Shown in pieces: positions 1-6,160 of a stretch of 7,007 nucleotides of DNA. Below the pieces are notes generated by a model that saw only the letters and a list, made by a program, of their open reading frames with translations, did not search any database and had not been told where the DNA came from. How positions within the stretch are numbered: the first letter of the stretch is position 1; each line of letters starts with the position of its first letter. The position numbers and the translations under genes were made by a program. The stretch comes from Chloroflexota bacterium (GTDB taxonomy: Bacteria; Chloroflexota; Ktedonobacteria; Ktedonobacterales; Ktedonobacteraceae). The stretch lies in contig VBHS01000303.1 of assembly GCA_005881295.1 (NCBI GenBank), positions 1 to 7,007 on the forward strand, given 5' to 3'.

Positions 1-1638
1 CTCACCGAGCAGAATATCGTGCGTGTCAATGGCCAGACCGTCCCCAGTGGCTGCACTTTCTCCATGCAGTCACAGGATATCCTGATCGTGGGCAGTACCA
101 TGCTTCAACTGATCGCCCCCAACAACGTGCAAACCTCTCTGCAAGACGATGACCAGCGCGCTGCCGATACGGAACGCCTGCCTAACGTCAATCATCCTTC
201 GCAGCCGCGTTACCAGCCCCCTTTCTTCGACGACTCCTCTACCAGGCGCGGCAGCCGGGTTTTGAAAGGCGCGCCCAGACCATCTGTTTCCTTCACACCT
301 CCCAACCTGCCTTCCCTCTCGCCGCGTTCGGCTTTCGCTGGCAGCGCGGGTGGCACATCCCTGCCAAAGCAGCCCGCCCCTGAACTTGTCGCCCAGACCT
401 GGGAGGAAGACGTTGAGGAAAGCCTGCTCGGTGCCGGTGTCACTATGCAATTTGCCCTACCACAACGCCTGGGCAAGCGCACCCTCTGGTTCATTGCGGG
501 CACCGGCCTGCTCTTGCTTGTCGCCAGCGCCGTTATCACTGTCGTGCTCAACGGCCTCATCACCTTTACTGCCCTTGCCGAGTATGGTGTTTCCAGCGTC
601 CTGGCCGCCATCTTCATCCCCGCGATACCTGCGGTCTGCATCTTCCTGCTCGTCAACTTCATCGACCGCTTCGAGCGCGAACCCTGGTTCCTACGCCTCG
701 CCGCCTTTCTCTGGGGAGCAATTATCGCCATCCCGCCGGCCCTGTTCATTGAGGGGAAAGTGGACAGCATGCTCACCGACCTTCTCGGGACTGGTACCAG
801 CAATGTCGTTCGTTCGGCCTTTCAAGGCTTGAACGCCGGCTTCACCGAAGAGACCATCAAAGGCCTCGGCCTGCTGCTCCTCTTCGTTATATTGCGCGAT
901 GAATTTGATAACGTCACCGACGGCATCGTCTATGCTGTCCTCATCGGCGCAGGCTTCGCCATGGTCGAGAACTTCCGCTATTTCGCCGTCGACTTCCGGC
1001 AGTTCCCCGTCTTTCTCATCGTCTACCGCATCGTCCTCGGCTGGCTGGGCCATTCAACCTTTCTCGCCTGTTTCGGTGCGGCCCTCGGCTACGTGCGCCA
1101 CACCCGCGTGCGCTGGCGCCAGGTCGTCATCCCCCTCGCCGGCTACCTGATCGCCGTGGGACTGCATAGCTTCTTTGATTTCGTCACTTTCCAGGCCAGC
1201 GTTGCCCTGAACGCCAATCCAGGCAACGCCTACGTCTCGTTCTTATCCCTCGTCGCCCTCATTGGCGACTACATCCCGCCCTTCCTCGCGCAGATGTTCC
1301 TCCTCTACATCCTCATCAAAGCCCTTGCCCACGAGGCCGCCGTCATCCGCGAGTTCCTCGCCGTCGAAGTCAGTGACGGCGTCGTCAAAGTCGATGAATA
1401 CGCCCTGTTGCAAAACTCATTCCAGCGTACCAGAGCCGAACGCCGCGTCTTGCAGCAGAGCGGCTACCGCCAGTGGCTTTGTGTCAAAGCCCTCTACCAG
1501 ACCGAGATCGGCCTCGCCTTCCGCAAATGGCACGTCAGCATGGGCGACAAGCCCAAACTAGGCTACCGCCAGCCCGAAGACGCCTACCGCCAGCGCATCA
1601 AACGCCTGCGCCACGAAATCCAAACCGCCCAAAGATGA
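1..1638 (+). CDS. FHA-domain / PrsW-family intramembrane protease fusion (5' partial)
   Basis: The frame is open to base 1 and the gene begins upstream; the GTG at 19 is probably internal. Counting residues from base 1, about 1-42 look like the last strands of an FHA (phosphothreonine-binding) domain: VNG at 9-11, then a D-I-L-I-x-G strand. About 43-155 is a Pro/Ser/Arg-rich linker. From about 160 several hydrophobic segments follow, with the PrsW hallmarks: DRFEREPW near 222, EETIK at 283-287, a VEN pair at 323-324, a membrane His near 351, and GLHSFFDF with His389 and Asp393. PrsW proteins are membrane proteases; the Bacillus member cleaves an anti-sigma factor. The last 100 or so residues are charged and probably cytoplasmic. 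A role in phospho-signal-controlled proteolysis is inference. The PrsW call is firm; the FHA call rests on a partial domain. Confidence 0.85.
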   Translation, partial: LTEQNIVRVNGQTVPSGCTFSMQSQDILIVGSTMLQLIAPNNVQTSLQDDDQRAADTERLPNVNHPSQPRYQPPFFDDSSTRRGSRVLKGAPRPSVSFTPPNLPSLSPRSAFAGSAGGTSLPKQPAPELVAQTWEEDVEESLLGAGVTMQFALPQRLGKRTLWFIAGTGLLLLVASAVITVVLNGLITFTALAEYGVSSVLAAIFIPAIPAVCIFLLVNFIDRFEREPWFLRLAAFLWGAIIAIPPALFIEGKVDSMLTDLLGTGTSNVVRSAFQGLNAGFTEETIKGLGLLLLFVILRDEFDNVTDGIVYAVLIGAGFAMVENFRYFAVDFRQFPVFLIVYRIVLGWLGHSTFLACFGAALGYVRHTRVRWRQVVIPLAGYLIAVGLHSFFDFVTFQASVALNANPGNAYVSFLSLVALIGDYIPPFLAQMFLLYILIKALAHEAAVIREFLAVEVSDGVVKVDEYALLQNSFQRTRAERRVLQQSGYRQWLCVKALYQTEIGLAFRKWHVSMGDKPKLGYRQPEDAYRQRIKRLRHEIQTAQR

Positions 1639-1644
1639 AGTGTA

Positions 1645-1660
1645 GCAGGGCTTTTCCTGC
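1645..1660. other. Short hairpin after the PrsW-type gene
   Basis: GCAGG at 1645-1649 pairs with CCTGC at 1656-1660, and a G-T wobble inside leaves a four-base loop. It begins 7 bases after the stop of the upstream gene. No T run follows on the + strand, so it is a poor intrinsic terminator. It may instead be an mRNA 3'-end stem or a copy of a dispersed palindromic repeat. The short direct repeat GTAGCA occurs at 1642-1647 and 1668-1673, flanking the stem. Confidence 0.35.
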
Positions 1661-1678
1661 GAACTTCGTAGCACAGTA

Positions 1679-1707
1679 TTGTATTTTGTAACGCAATGTG
1701 TTACAAC
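1679..1707 (+). promoter_or_regulatory. Candidate promoter of the toxin-antitoxin pair
   Basis: TTGTAT at 1679-1684 could serve as a -35 box and TACAAC at 1702-1707 as a -10 box, with a 17-base spacer. Each matches its sigma-70 consensus at four of six positions. Transcription would start near 1714, ahead of the toxin start. TTTAAT at 1719-1724 is a better -10 match but has no partner -35 box and would leave almost no leader. The assignment is tentative. Confidence 0.3.
1686..1706. promoter_or_regulatory. 21-bp near-perfect palindrome, candidate operator
   Basis: TTGTAAC at 1686-1692 is mirrored exactly by GTTACAA at 1700-1706. The seven central bases also pair at two of three positions around A1696, so nine of ten base pairs match. 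The site ends 33 bases before the toxin ATG and covers the spacer and -10 box of the candidate promoter. No T run follows, so a protein-binding site is more likely than a terminator. By analogy with other type II pairs, the ribbon-helix-helix antitoxin, alone or with its toxin, is the natural candidate to bind here; that is inference. Confidence 0.55.
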
Positions 1708-1739
1708 TTACATAGGAATTTAATTTGTAGGTCGTGAAG

Positions 1740-2015
1740 ATGGTGTACGTAAAGAAGCTGGATTGGGAAGAGTGGAATGTTAAGCATATTAAAAAACACA
1801 CTGTTGTCGTTGAAGAGGTAGAACAGGTCTGTCATGGTAAACATGTTACCCGCCTAGGTAAAAAAGGCCGCCTTCTTATCATTGGACCAACACAGTCTGG
1901 TCGGATGCTAGTAGTCATTCTTAGCCCTACGGCCAAAAAGAACGTTTATTACCCAGTCACGGCAAGACCTGCTGATAAGCAGGAAATCCGCGATTACAAA
2001 AACGAAAGCAGGTAA
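1740..2015 (+). CDS. BrnT-like type II toxin (predicted RNase)
   Basis: A 91-residue protein with the layout of the BrnT toxin family: Trp9 and Trp12, Asn13, His16 and His20 in a W-x3-N-x2-H-x3-H pattern, EEVEQV at 25-30, a core strand RLLIIG at 44-49, GRMLVVIL at 54-61, VTARPA at 73-78, and Glu82 and Tyr86 near the end. BrnT proteins are small RNases that inhibit translation and are neutralised by a DNA-binding antitoxin, here the next gene. ATG 1740 was chosen because AGG at 1729-1731 sits 8 bases upstream; GTG 1734, adding two residues, is possible. GC is about 45% by hand count over 1741-1980, against about 64% over 961-1140 in the upstream gene, consistent with acquired DNA. Toxic activity is inferred from the family only. 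Confidence 0.75.
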   Translation: MVYVKKLDWEEWNVKHIKKHTVVVEEVEQVCHGKHVTRLGKKGRLLIIGPTQSGRMLVVILSPTAKKNVYYPVTARPADKQEIRDYKNESR

Positions 2016-2021
2016 AAGTAC

Positions 2022-2315
2022 ATGCCAGCAAAAAGCAAAAGCAACCCCAAAGAAAAGGCCCAGACGATACCTGATTTTGCCAGTCGTGAGGAAGAGGCGG
2101 ATTTCTATGACACTCATAGCTTAAGTGAGTTTTGGGATGAGCTAGAGCCTGTCAAGGTGAAGTTTGCTAAGAATCTCTCGAAAGGCATTACTGTACGATT
2201 CGACGAGGACACACTAAATGAACTGCGTAGAAAAGCGCGGGCGATAGGGATGGGACCAACCACTTACGTAAGGATGCTTGTTATGGATAAACTACGAGGC
2301 AAGAACGAAGGATAA
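2022..2315 (+). CDS. CopG-family (ribbon-helix-helix) antitoxin
   Basis: A 97-residue protein. Residues 16-44 (IPDFASREEEADFYDTHS onward to DELEPV) resemble the N-terminal part of the family of CopG antitoxins found in type II toxin-antitoxin systems, where this segment normally contacts the toxin. Residues 55-91 form a ribbon-helix-helix: strand GITVRFD, then helix DTLNELRRKARAIGM, a turn GPT and a second helix TYVRMLVMDKL. The strand would enter the DNA major groove. The start lies 6 bases after the toxin stop; AGG at 2010-2012, overlapping the end of the toxin gene, is its ribosome binding site, 9 bases before the ATG. Expected role: neutralise the BrnT-like toxin and repress the pair's promoter. 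The N-terminal segment differs from classical BrnA, so the call is CopG-type rather than BrnA. Confidence 0.78.
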   Translation: MPAKSKSNPKEKAQTIPDFASREEEADFYDTHSLSEFWDELEPVKVKFAKNLSKGITVRFDEDTLNELRRKARAIGMGPTTYVRMLVMDKLRGKNEG

Positions 2316-2320
2316 GCTCT

Positions 2321-2346
2321 TTTCTCCGTTTTCACCCACTTTCACC
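2321..2346. repeat. Degenerate TTTC(A/T)CC short tandem repeat
   Basis: Three related copies occur in a row: TTTCTCC at 2321-2327, TTTCACC at 2330-2336 and TTTCACC at 2340-2346, spaced 9 to 10 bases. The last two extend to TTTCACCC. They fill the gap between the antitoxin stop and the stop of the opposing recombinase remnant. No T-rich hairpin is seen here, so it does not read as a bidirectional terminator. Confidence 0.4.
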
Positions 2347-2753
2347 CTAAAGGATGGAGAGCAACAACGATTCAATCTCCTCGTCGGTGAATACCTCCTT
2401 CACAAATTGTTCCACATGCGGCATTTTGATACCTTTGATCGTCTGGAGCTTCACAAATTGGCTATATTCTTCATCCTCCAGACACCAGTCCAGAAACGAA
2501 TGGATCTTGCGCACATAATTTGAAATCGTTCGCGAACTGATCTCATTCACTCCTGTTTTGTGCGATGTATGGTTAGCTTTCAGCCAGTCCAGAAACTCTT
2601 GCACTTTGCGATGGTTGACCTGCTGGAGCTGGACCCTTTGCAAGGCACACCATTCGGCAAATACCGTTAATTTTGCTGGTACACGACTTGCGTCTTCTTT
2701 GCTAAGTGCCTTATGGACGCTAAATAATCAACAAGTGCCTCTGGCACATCCAT
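2347..2753 (-). pseudogene. Tyrosine recombinase/integrase remnant, N-terminal SAM-like domain only, frameshifted
   Basis: Read on the minus strand from ATG 2753-2751, preceded by a strong purine-rich GAGGGGG site, the protein runs MDVPEALVDYLASIRHLAKK to Gln27 and then stops at 2669-2667. One extra A in the run of four at 2674-2671 restores a continuous frame: QQKLTVFAEWC, then WLKANHTSHKTG, SNYVRKIHSFLDWCLEDEEY and FTDEEIESLLLSIL before a TAG at 2349-2347. The restored product is about 135 residues and matches the core-binding N-terminal domain of Xer-like tyrosine recombinases, ending just where the catalytic domain should begin. The Arg/His/Arg/Tyr active-site region is absent. It cannot recombine DNA and is most simply a decayed mobile-element gene. 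GC is low, like the toxin-antitoxin pair. Confidence 0.75.
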
Positions 2754-2767
2754 AAATCCCCCTCTTT

Positions 2768-2784
2768 TCACGATGTGATATGAT
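2768..2784 (+). promoter_or_regulatory. Candidate extended -10 promoter of the dehydrogenase operon
   Basis: TGATATGAT at 2776-2784 fits an extended -10 box (TG-N-TATGAT, five of six in the hexamer). No good -35 box lies 17 bases upstream, which extended -10 promoters can tolerate. Transcription would start near 2791, giving a leader of about 27 bases. A small inverted repeat, TCAC-N3-GTGA at 2768-2778, overlaps the upstream edge and could bind a regulator; it is short enough to be chance. Confidence 0.4.
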
Positions 2785-2807
2785 GTTTTAAGCAGTTCAA
2801 GTCACAC

Positions 2808-2812
2808 AGGAG
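2808..2812 (+). promoter_or_regulatory. Ribosome binding site that fixes the E1 alpha start
   Basis: AGGAG at 2808-2812 lies 5 bases before ATG 2818. The in-frame GTG at 2812 overlaps this site and so is unlikely to be the start. Confidence 0.65.
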
Positions 2813-2817
2813 TGAGA

Positions 2818-3912
2818 ATGAGCCCAAAAACTTTACTTGAGATCTACTACTTTATGCGCCTCACCCGAGCTATGGAAGACCGCACCCGCACCCTCTTTTT
2901 ACAGGGACGTGTCGTCGGTGGTGTCTACACGGCGCAGGGACACGAGGCGACAACCGTCGGAGCAGCAACGATGCTGCGTGATGGTGACTGCATCGTACCG
3001 CAGCATCGTGATCTGGGGATGCATCTTGTACGAGGCAGCTCGCCCCGCGCTGTGATGTGTCAATGGCTCGCTCGCGGCAACTCCCCCACGCTTGGGCGTG
3101 ACGGACAGATGCACATCGGCGATATGCATCATGGCATCGTGCCGATGATCAGTATGTTAGGCGAATCGCTTCCCGTGGCCTGTGGCGTCGCACTGACCAT
3201 GAAAATGCGGAAGCGTTCAACCATTGTAATGGCCTCCTGTGGCGATGGCGCAACCAATACCGGAGCATTCCACGAGGCCCTCAACTTCGCCTCGGTACAG
3301 AAACTACCGATCGTTTTCGTTATTGAGAATAACGGCTACGCCTATTCAACCCCGAACTCCAAACAGTTTGCCATACAAAACCTCTCCGATCGCGCCCTGG
3401 CCTATGGCATACCGGGAGAGACCGTCGATGGCAACGACGTGCTGGCAGTCATTGAAGCCGTTGGGCGCGCTGTCGAGCATGTACGCGGCGGCAAGGGTCC
3501 CGCCGTTGTCGAGTGTAAAACCTTCCGCGTGCGCGGGCACTCGGAGGCCGATAAAGCCAACTATGTGCCCAGGGAGCTGCGCGAAGAGTGGCTGGCCAAA
3601 GATCCCATCAAGCGCTTTGAAGCGTATTTAACCACCGAGAACATCCTGTCGGAAGCCGATAGGGCCAATATAGAAGCCAGGGTTAAGGACGTTGTCAACG
3701 ATGCCGTAACCTTCGCCGAACAGAGCCCCGCGCCCGATCCCGCGACCGTAGCCGACTACGCGTTCGCACCCGATGGCCCCATCGCCATTGTCGGTGAGCC
3801 TGGCGCTGAAGACCCGCGCTACGTCAATGCGCTGGACACCCGTACAGGGAAGCCATTCACCACCATGGCCGCGACCACAATCAAATTGCCAGAGGAGGTT
3901 GGAAGACGATGA
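2818..3912 (+). CDS. 2-oxo acid dehydrogenase E1 component, alpha subunit (thiamine diphosphate-dependent)
   Basis: A 364-residue protein, the usual length for E1 alpha of alpha2beta2 dehydrogenases. With E1 beta it decarboxylates a 2-oxo acid on thiamine diphosphate and reductively acylates the lipoyl arm of E2. The thiamine diphosphate/Mg motif is clear: GDG at 142-144, then 26 residues, then NN at 171-172. RVRGHSEAD at 237-245 is the conserved loop carrying the active-site His241. Other family marks are QGHEA at 40-44, HRDLG near 63-67 and GRDGQMH at 93-99. The tail after about 310 is longer and Pro/Gly/Ala-rich. ATG 2818 is preferred to GTG 2812. It is first in the operon and its stop overlaps the E1 beta start. 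Substrate is uncertain: pyruvate (pdhA), branched-chain 2-oxo acids and acetoin (acoA) enzymes all share these motifs. Confidence 0.93.
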   Translation: MSPKTLLEIYYFMRLTRAMEDRTRTLFLQGRVVGGVYTAQGHEATTVGAATMLRDGDCIVPQHRDLGMHLVRGSSPRAVMCQWLARGNSPTLGRDGQMHIGDMHHGIVPMISMLGESLPVACGVALTMKMRKRSTIVMASCGDGATNTGAFHEALNFASVQKLPIVFVIENNGYAYSTPNSKQFAIQNLSDRALAYGIPGETVDGNDVLAVIEAVGRAVEHVRGGKGPAVVECKTFRVRGHSEADKANYVPRELREEWLAKDPIKRFEAYLTTENILSEADRANIEARVKDVVNDAVTFAEQSPAPDPATVADYAFAPDGPIAIVGEPGAEDPRYVNALDTRTGKPFTTMAATTIKLPEEVGRR

Positions 3913-4892
3913 GCGCTGTAACCTATTTAGAGGCGATTAGCCAGGCCATACGTGAGGAGATGCGCCGCGACGAGGCCGTCTTCCTGCTCGGTGAAGACGT
4001 GGGAACCTACGGGGGAGCATTCAAAGTCAGCGCGGGCTTCCTGGAAGAGTTCGGACCTGATCGCGTCATCGATACACCCATGGCCGAGGCCGCCATCATC
4101 GGTTCCGCCGTCGGGGCAGCCTTGATGGGCATGCGTCCTATTGCGGAGATGCAGTTCATCGACTTCATCACCTGTGGCTTTGACCAGATCATCAACATGG
4201 CCAACAAGATGTACTGGCGCGTGGGAATGCCTGTGCCAATAGTGATCCGTGGTCCCTCCGGTGGAGGCACCAGGGGCGGGCCATTTCATTCTTCGAGCCC
4301 CGAGGCGTGGTTCTTTCATGCGCCAGGCATCAAAGTCGTCGTTCCCTCGACAACCTACGACGCCAAGGGTCTATTGAAAGCCGCCGTGCGCGACAACAAT
4401 CCTGTGCTCTACCTGGAACACAAGCTGCTTTACCGCTTGCCGGAGTTGCGCGAAGAACTACCTGAGGAAGACTACGTCGTCCCTCTTGGTAAAGCTATCA
4501 CGCGTCGCGAAGGTGAAGACATGACTATCCTCACCTACGGAGCCATGGTACATCAGAGTATGAAAGCGGCCCGCGTGCTCGAGGAAGAAAACGACCTGGA
4601 GGTCGAGGTCATCGACCTTCGCAGTCTCACGCCCCTTGACCGCGAGGCCATCCTGGAATCGGTCAAGCGCACCAATAAAGTCCTGATAGTGCATGAAGAC
4701 ACCTTAACCGGAGGCATTGGAGCCGAACTGGCCGCCATCCTGGCCGAAGACCTCTTCGAATACCTCGATGGCCCGATCACCCGGGTCGCGGCCCCCGACG
4801 TCGCCTTTCCATACGCGCCGCCCCTGGAGGAGGCCTTCCTGCCCAATGCCGATAAAATACTTGACGCGGCCCGTAAACTTGCCGCATATTAA
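3909..4892 (+). CDS. 2-oxo acid dehydrogenase E1 component, beta subunit
   Basis: A 327-residue protein of standard E1 beta length. It supplies the other half of the thiamine diphosphate site at the alpha-beta interface. Visible marks: LLGEDVGTYGGAF at 26-38; DTPMAE at 55-60 with the catalytic Glu60, which activates the cofactor; the Gly-rich stretch at 118-124 followed by His127 in HSSSPEAWFFHAPG, the conserved active-site loop; and the C-terminal transketolase-like domain from about 190, with VIDLRSLTPLD at 234-244 and VHEDTLTGGIGAE at 261-273. The start codon overlaps the E1 alpha stop as ATGA, which points to translational coupling and equal subunit supply. AGGAGG at 3893-3898 is a strong ribosome binding site 10 bases upstream. 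The exact substrate is not decided by these motifs. Confidence 0.94.
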   Translation: MSAVTYLEAISQAIREEMRRDEAVFLLGEDVGTYGGAFKVSAGFLEEFGPDRVIDTPMAEAAIIGSAVGAALMGMRPIAEMQFIDFITCGFDQIINMANKMYWRVGMPVPIVIRGPSGGGTRGGPFHSSSPEAWFFHAPGIKVVVPSTTYDAKGLLKAAVRDNNPVLYLEHKLLYRLPELREELPEEDYVVPLGKAITRREGEDMTILTYGAMVHQSMKAARVLEEENDLEVEVIDLRSLTPLDREAILESVKRTNKVLIVHEDTLTGGIGAELAAILAEDLFEYLDGPITRVAAPDVAFPYAPPLEEAFLPNADKILDAARKLAAY

Positions 4893-4945
4893 ATTGAGGG
4901 TTCAGGTGAGACTGAGACTAAACATGTAATACAAAGGAGTTACAC

Positions 4946-6145
4946 ATGCCAACGCCAGTAAAGATGCCTCGATTAGGGGAATCGGTGGCAGAAGGAACCA
5001 TCGGATCCTGGCTCAAAAACGAAGGCGACTGGGTCGAAAAAGACGAATCCCTGGCCGAAATCATCACCGATAAAATCAACGCCGAACTGCCATCACCCAT
5101 CGCTGGTCGCCTCACGAAAATACTCGTCAAGGTCGACGAGACCGTCCCCGTTGGTGCAGACATCGCAATGATAGAAGAGAATGCCGATGTCTCGGCATCA
5201 CCACCGGCCCAGGCCGCGCCGGGACCCGATGCCGCCCCCGTAAAAAACCCTGAGCAGGCCGCTACACCGGTCATCGAACAAAGTGATACAAGCGCGAGCG
5301 ATGGAGCAGGAGAAGCACAAGCTACAACCGCTTCACAACGCCGGGACGAGGAAGAACGACAGCGCATCTCCCCTCTGGCCAGGCGCCTGGCTCGCGAGCA
5401 TGACATCGACCTGAACCAGATCGCCGGCACCGGTGCGGGTGGCCGTGTGCGCAAAGAAGACATCCTGGCCTACGTCGAACAGAGGCGTGCCGCCCCTGCC
5501 GCCGTTTCCGCTGCCTCTTCTTATGCCACGACGGTGGTAGAGGTCGATATGACCAACATCGCCAGGTGGTTGGAGAAGAACAAAGAAGACTTCAAGCGGC
5601 GTGAGGGCTACAGTATCAGCTTTGTGCCGTTTGTGATGAAAGCCGTCTGCGAGGGGATTCGCAAATTCCCCATGATCAACTCGAGCTGGACGGAAGACAA
5701 CAAAATCATTATCAAGAAGCGCATCAACCTTGGTATGGCGGTCGCCACCGATGAAGGGCTGGTCGTGCCGACGCTCTATGACACGGACCAGTACACCATC
5801 GCTGGCCTGGCAAAGCAGATCAGCGCCATCGCCCAGCGCGCCCGCACCAATAAGCTTACACTCCAGGATATGCAGAACAGCACGTTCGTCGTGAATAATC
5901 CCGGTACATTTGGTACAATAATATCAGTACCGATAATCAACCAGCCCCATGCTGGTATCTTGAGCATGGATGCTGTCGTCAAACGACCAGTAGTTATCGA
6001 GGACGATGCAATTGCCGTGCGTTCCATGATGTACCTGTGTCTCTCCTTCGATCATCGTATCCTGGATGGCGCAGGTGCCGGTGGCTTCTTGCAAGCCGTC
6101 CGCACAAAACTGCAAAGCTATGGTAGAGAAATAGACGTCTATTAA
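4946..6145 (+). CDS. 2-oxo acid dehydrogenase E2 component (dihydrolipoamide acyltransferase)
   Basis: A 399-residue E2 with all three family domains. Residues 1-80 are one lipoyl domain with the attachment Lys43 in TDKINAE. An Ala/Pro/Glu-rich flexible linker spans about 81-137. The peripheral subunit-binding domain is at about 140-178 (ISPLARRLAREHDIDL, then GTGAGGRVRKEDIL). The acyltransferase core is about 195-399, with NNPGTFGT at 317-324, PIINQPHAGIL at 329-339 and the catalytic DHRILDG at 369-375 (His370, Asp374). It moves the acyl group from lipoyl arm to CoA and forms the core to which E1 and E3 bind. It begins 53 bases after E1 beta behind a clear AAAGGAG at 4933-4939; that gap holds a tandem TGAGAC pair at 4907-4918. 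The NNPGTFG form of the core motif resembles branched-chain-type E2s as much as pyruvate-type ones, so substrate stays open. Confidence 0.94.
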   Translation: MPTPVKMPRLGESVAEGTIGSWLKNEGDWVEKDESLAEIITDKINAELPSPIAGRLTKILVKVDETVPVGADIAMIEENADVSASPPAQAAPGPDAAPVKNPEQAATPVIEQSDTSASDGAGEAQATTASQRRDEEERQRISPLARRLAREHDIDLNQIAGTGAGGRVRKEDILAYVEQRRAAPAAVSAASSYATTVVEVDMTNIARWLEKNKEDFKRREGYSISFVPFVMKAVCEGIRKFPMINSSWTEDNKIIIKKRINLGMAVATDEGLVVPTLYDTDQYTIAGLAKQISAIAQRARTNKLTLQDMQNSTFVVNNPGTFGTIISVPIINQPHAGILSMDAVVKRPVVIEDDAIAVRSMMYLCLSFDHRILDGAGAGGFLQAVRTKLQSYGREIDVY

Positions 6146-6160
6146 CTAAAGGAAACCATA

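Noticed and set aside
691..1053. A 120-codon minus-strand open frame opposite the PrsW core
   Set aside because: It is fully antisense to a conserved membrane domain and its acidic composition mirrors the opposite strand's hydrophobic codons.
1686..1706. The palindrome as a transcription terminator of the PrsW-type gene
   Set aside because: The stem is AT-rich and weak as RNA, and no T run follows; its placement just upstream of the toxin gene suits an operator better.
2278..2523. A plus-strand open frame overlapping the antitoxin end and the recombinase remnant
   Set aside because: Its start lies inside the antitoxin gene, it has no recognisable domain, and the minus strand carries clear recombinase sequence over the same bases.
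2641..2643. TTG as the true start of a small intact 98-residue recombinase-like protein
   Set aside because: Recombinase sequence continues upstream through the A run to a much better start with a ribosome binding site at 2753, so the short frame is the tail of a broken gene.
2768..2778. TCAC-N3-GTGA as a CRP/FNR-type binding site
   Set aside because: The CRP consensus is TGTGA-N6-TCACA, with arms in the opposite order and wider spacing; this short repeat may be chance.
1639..2817. CRISPR array, tRNA, rRNA or riboswitch in the non-housekeeping region
   Set aside because: No regularly spaced repeats of CRISPR length, no cloverleaf-like CCA or T-loop sequence and no long structured leader were seen.
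4918..5463. A 181-codon open frame on the minus strand opposite E2
   Set aside because: It lies antisense to the lipoyl and linker domains of a certain E2 gene, is low-complexity (Ser/Arg/Ala-rich) and resembles no protein; it is a shadow of GC-rich codon use.
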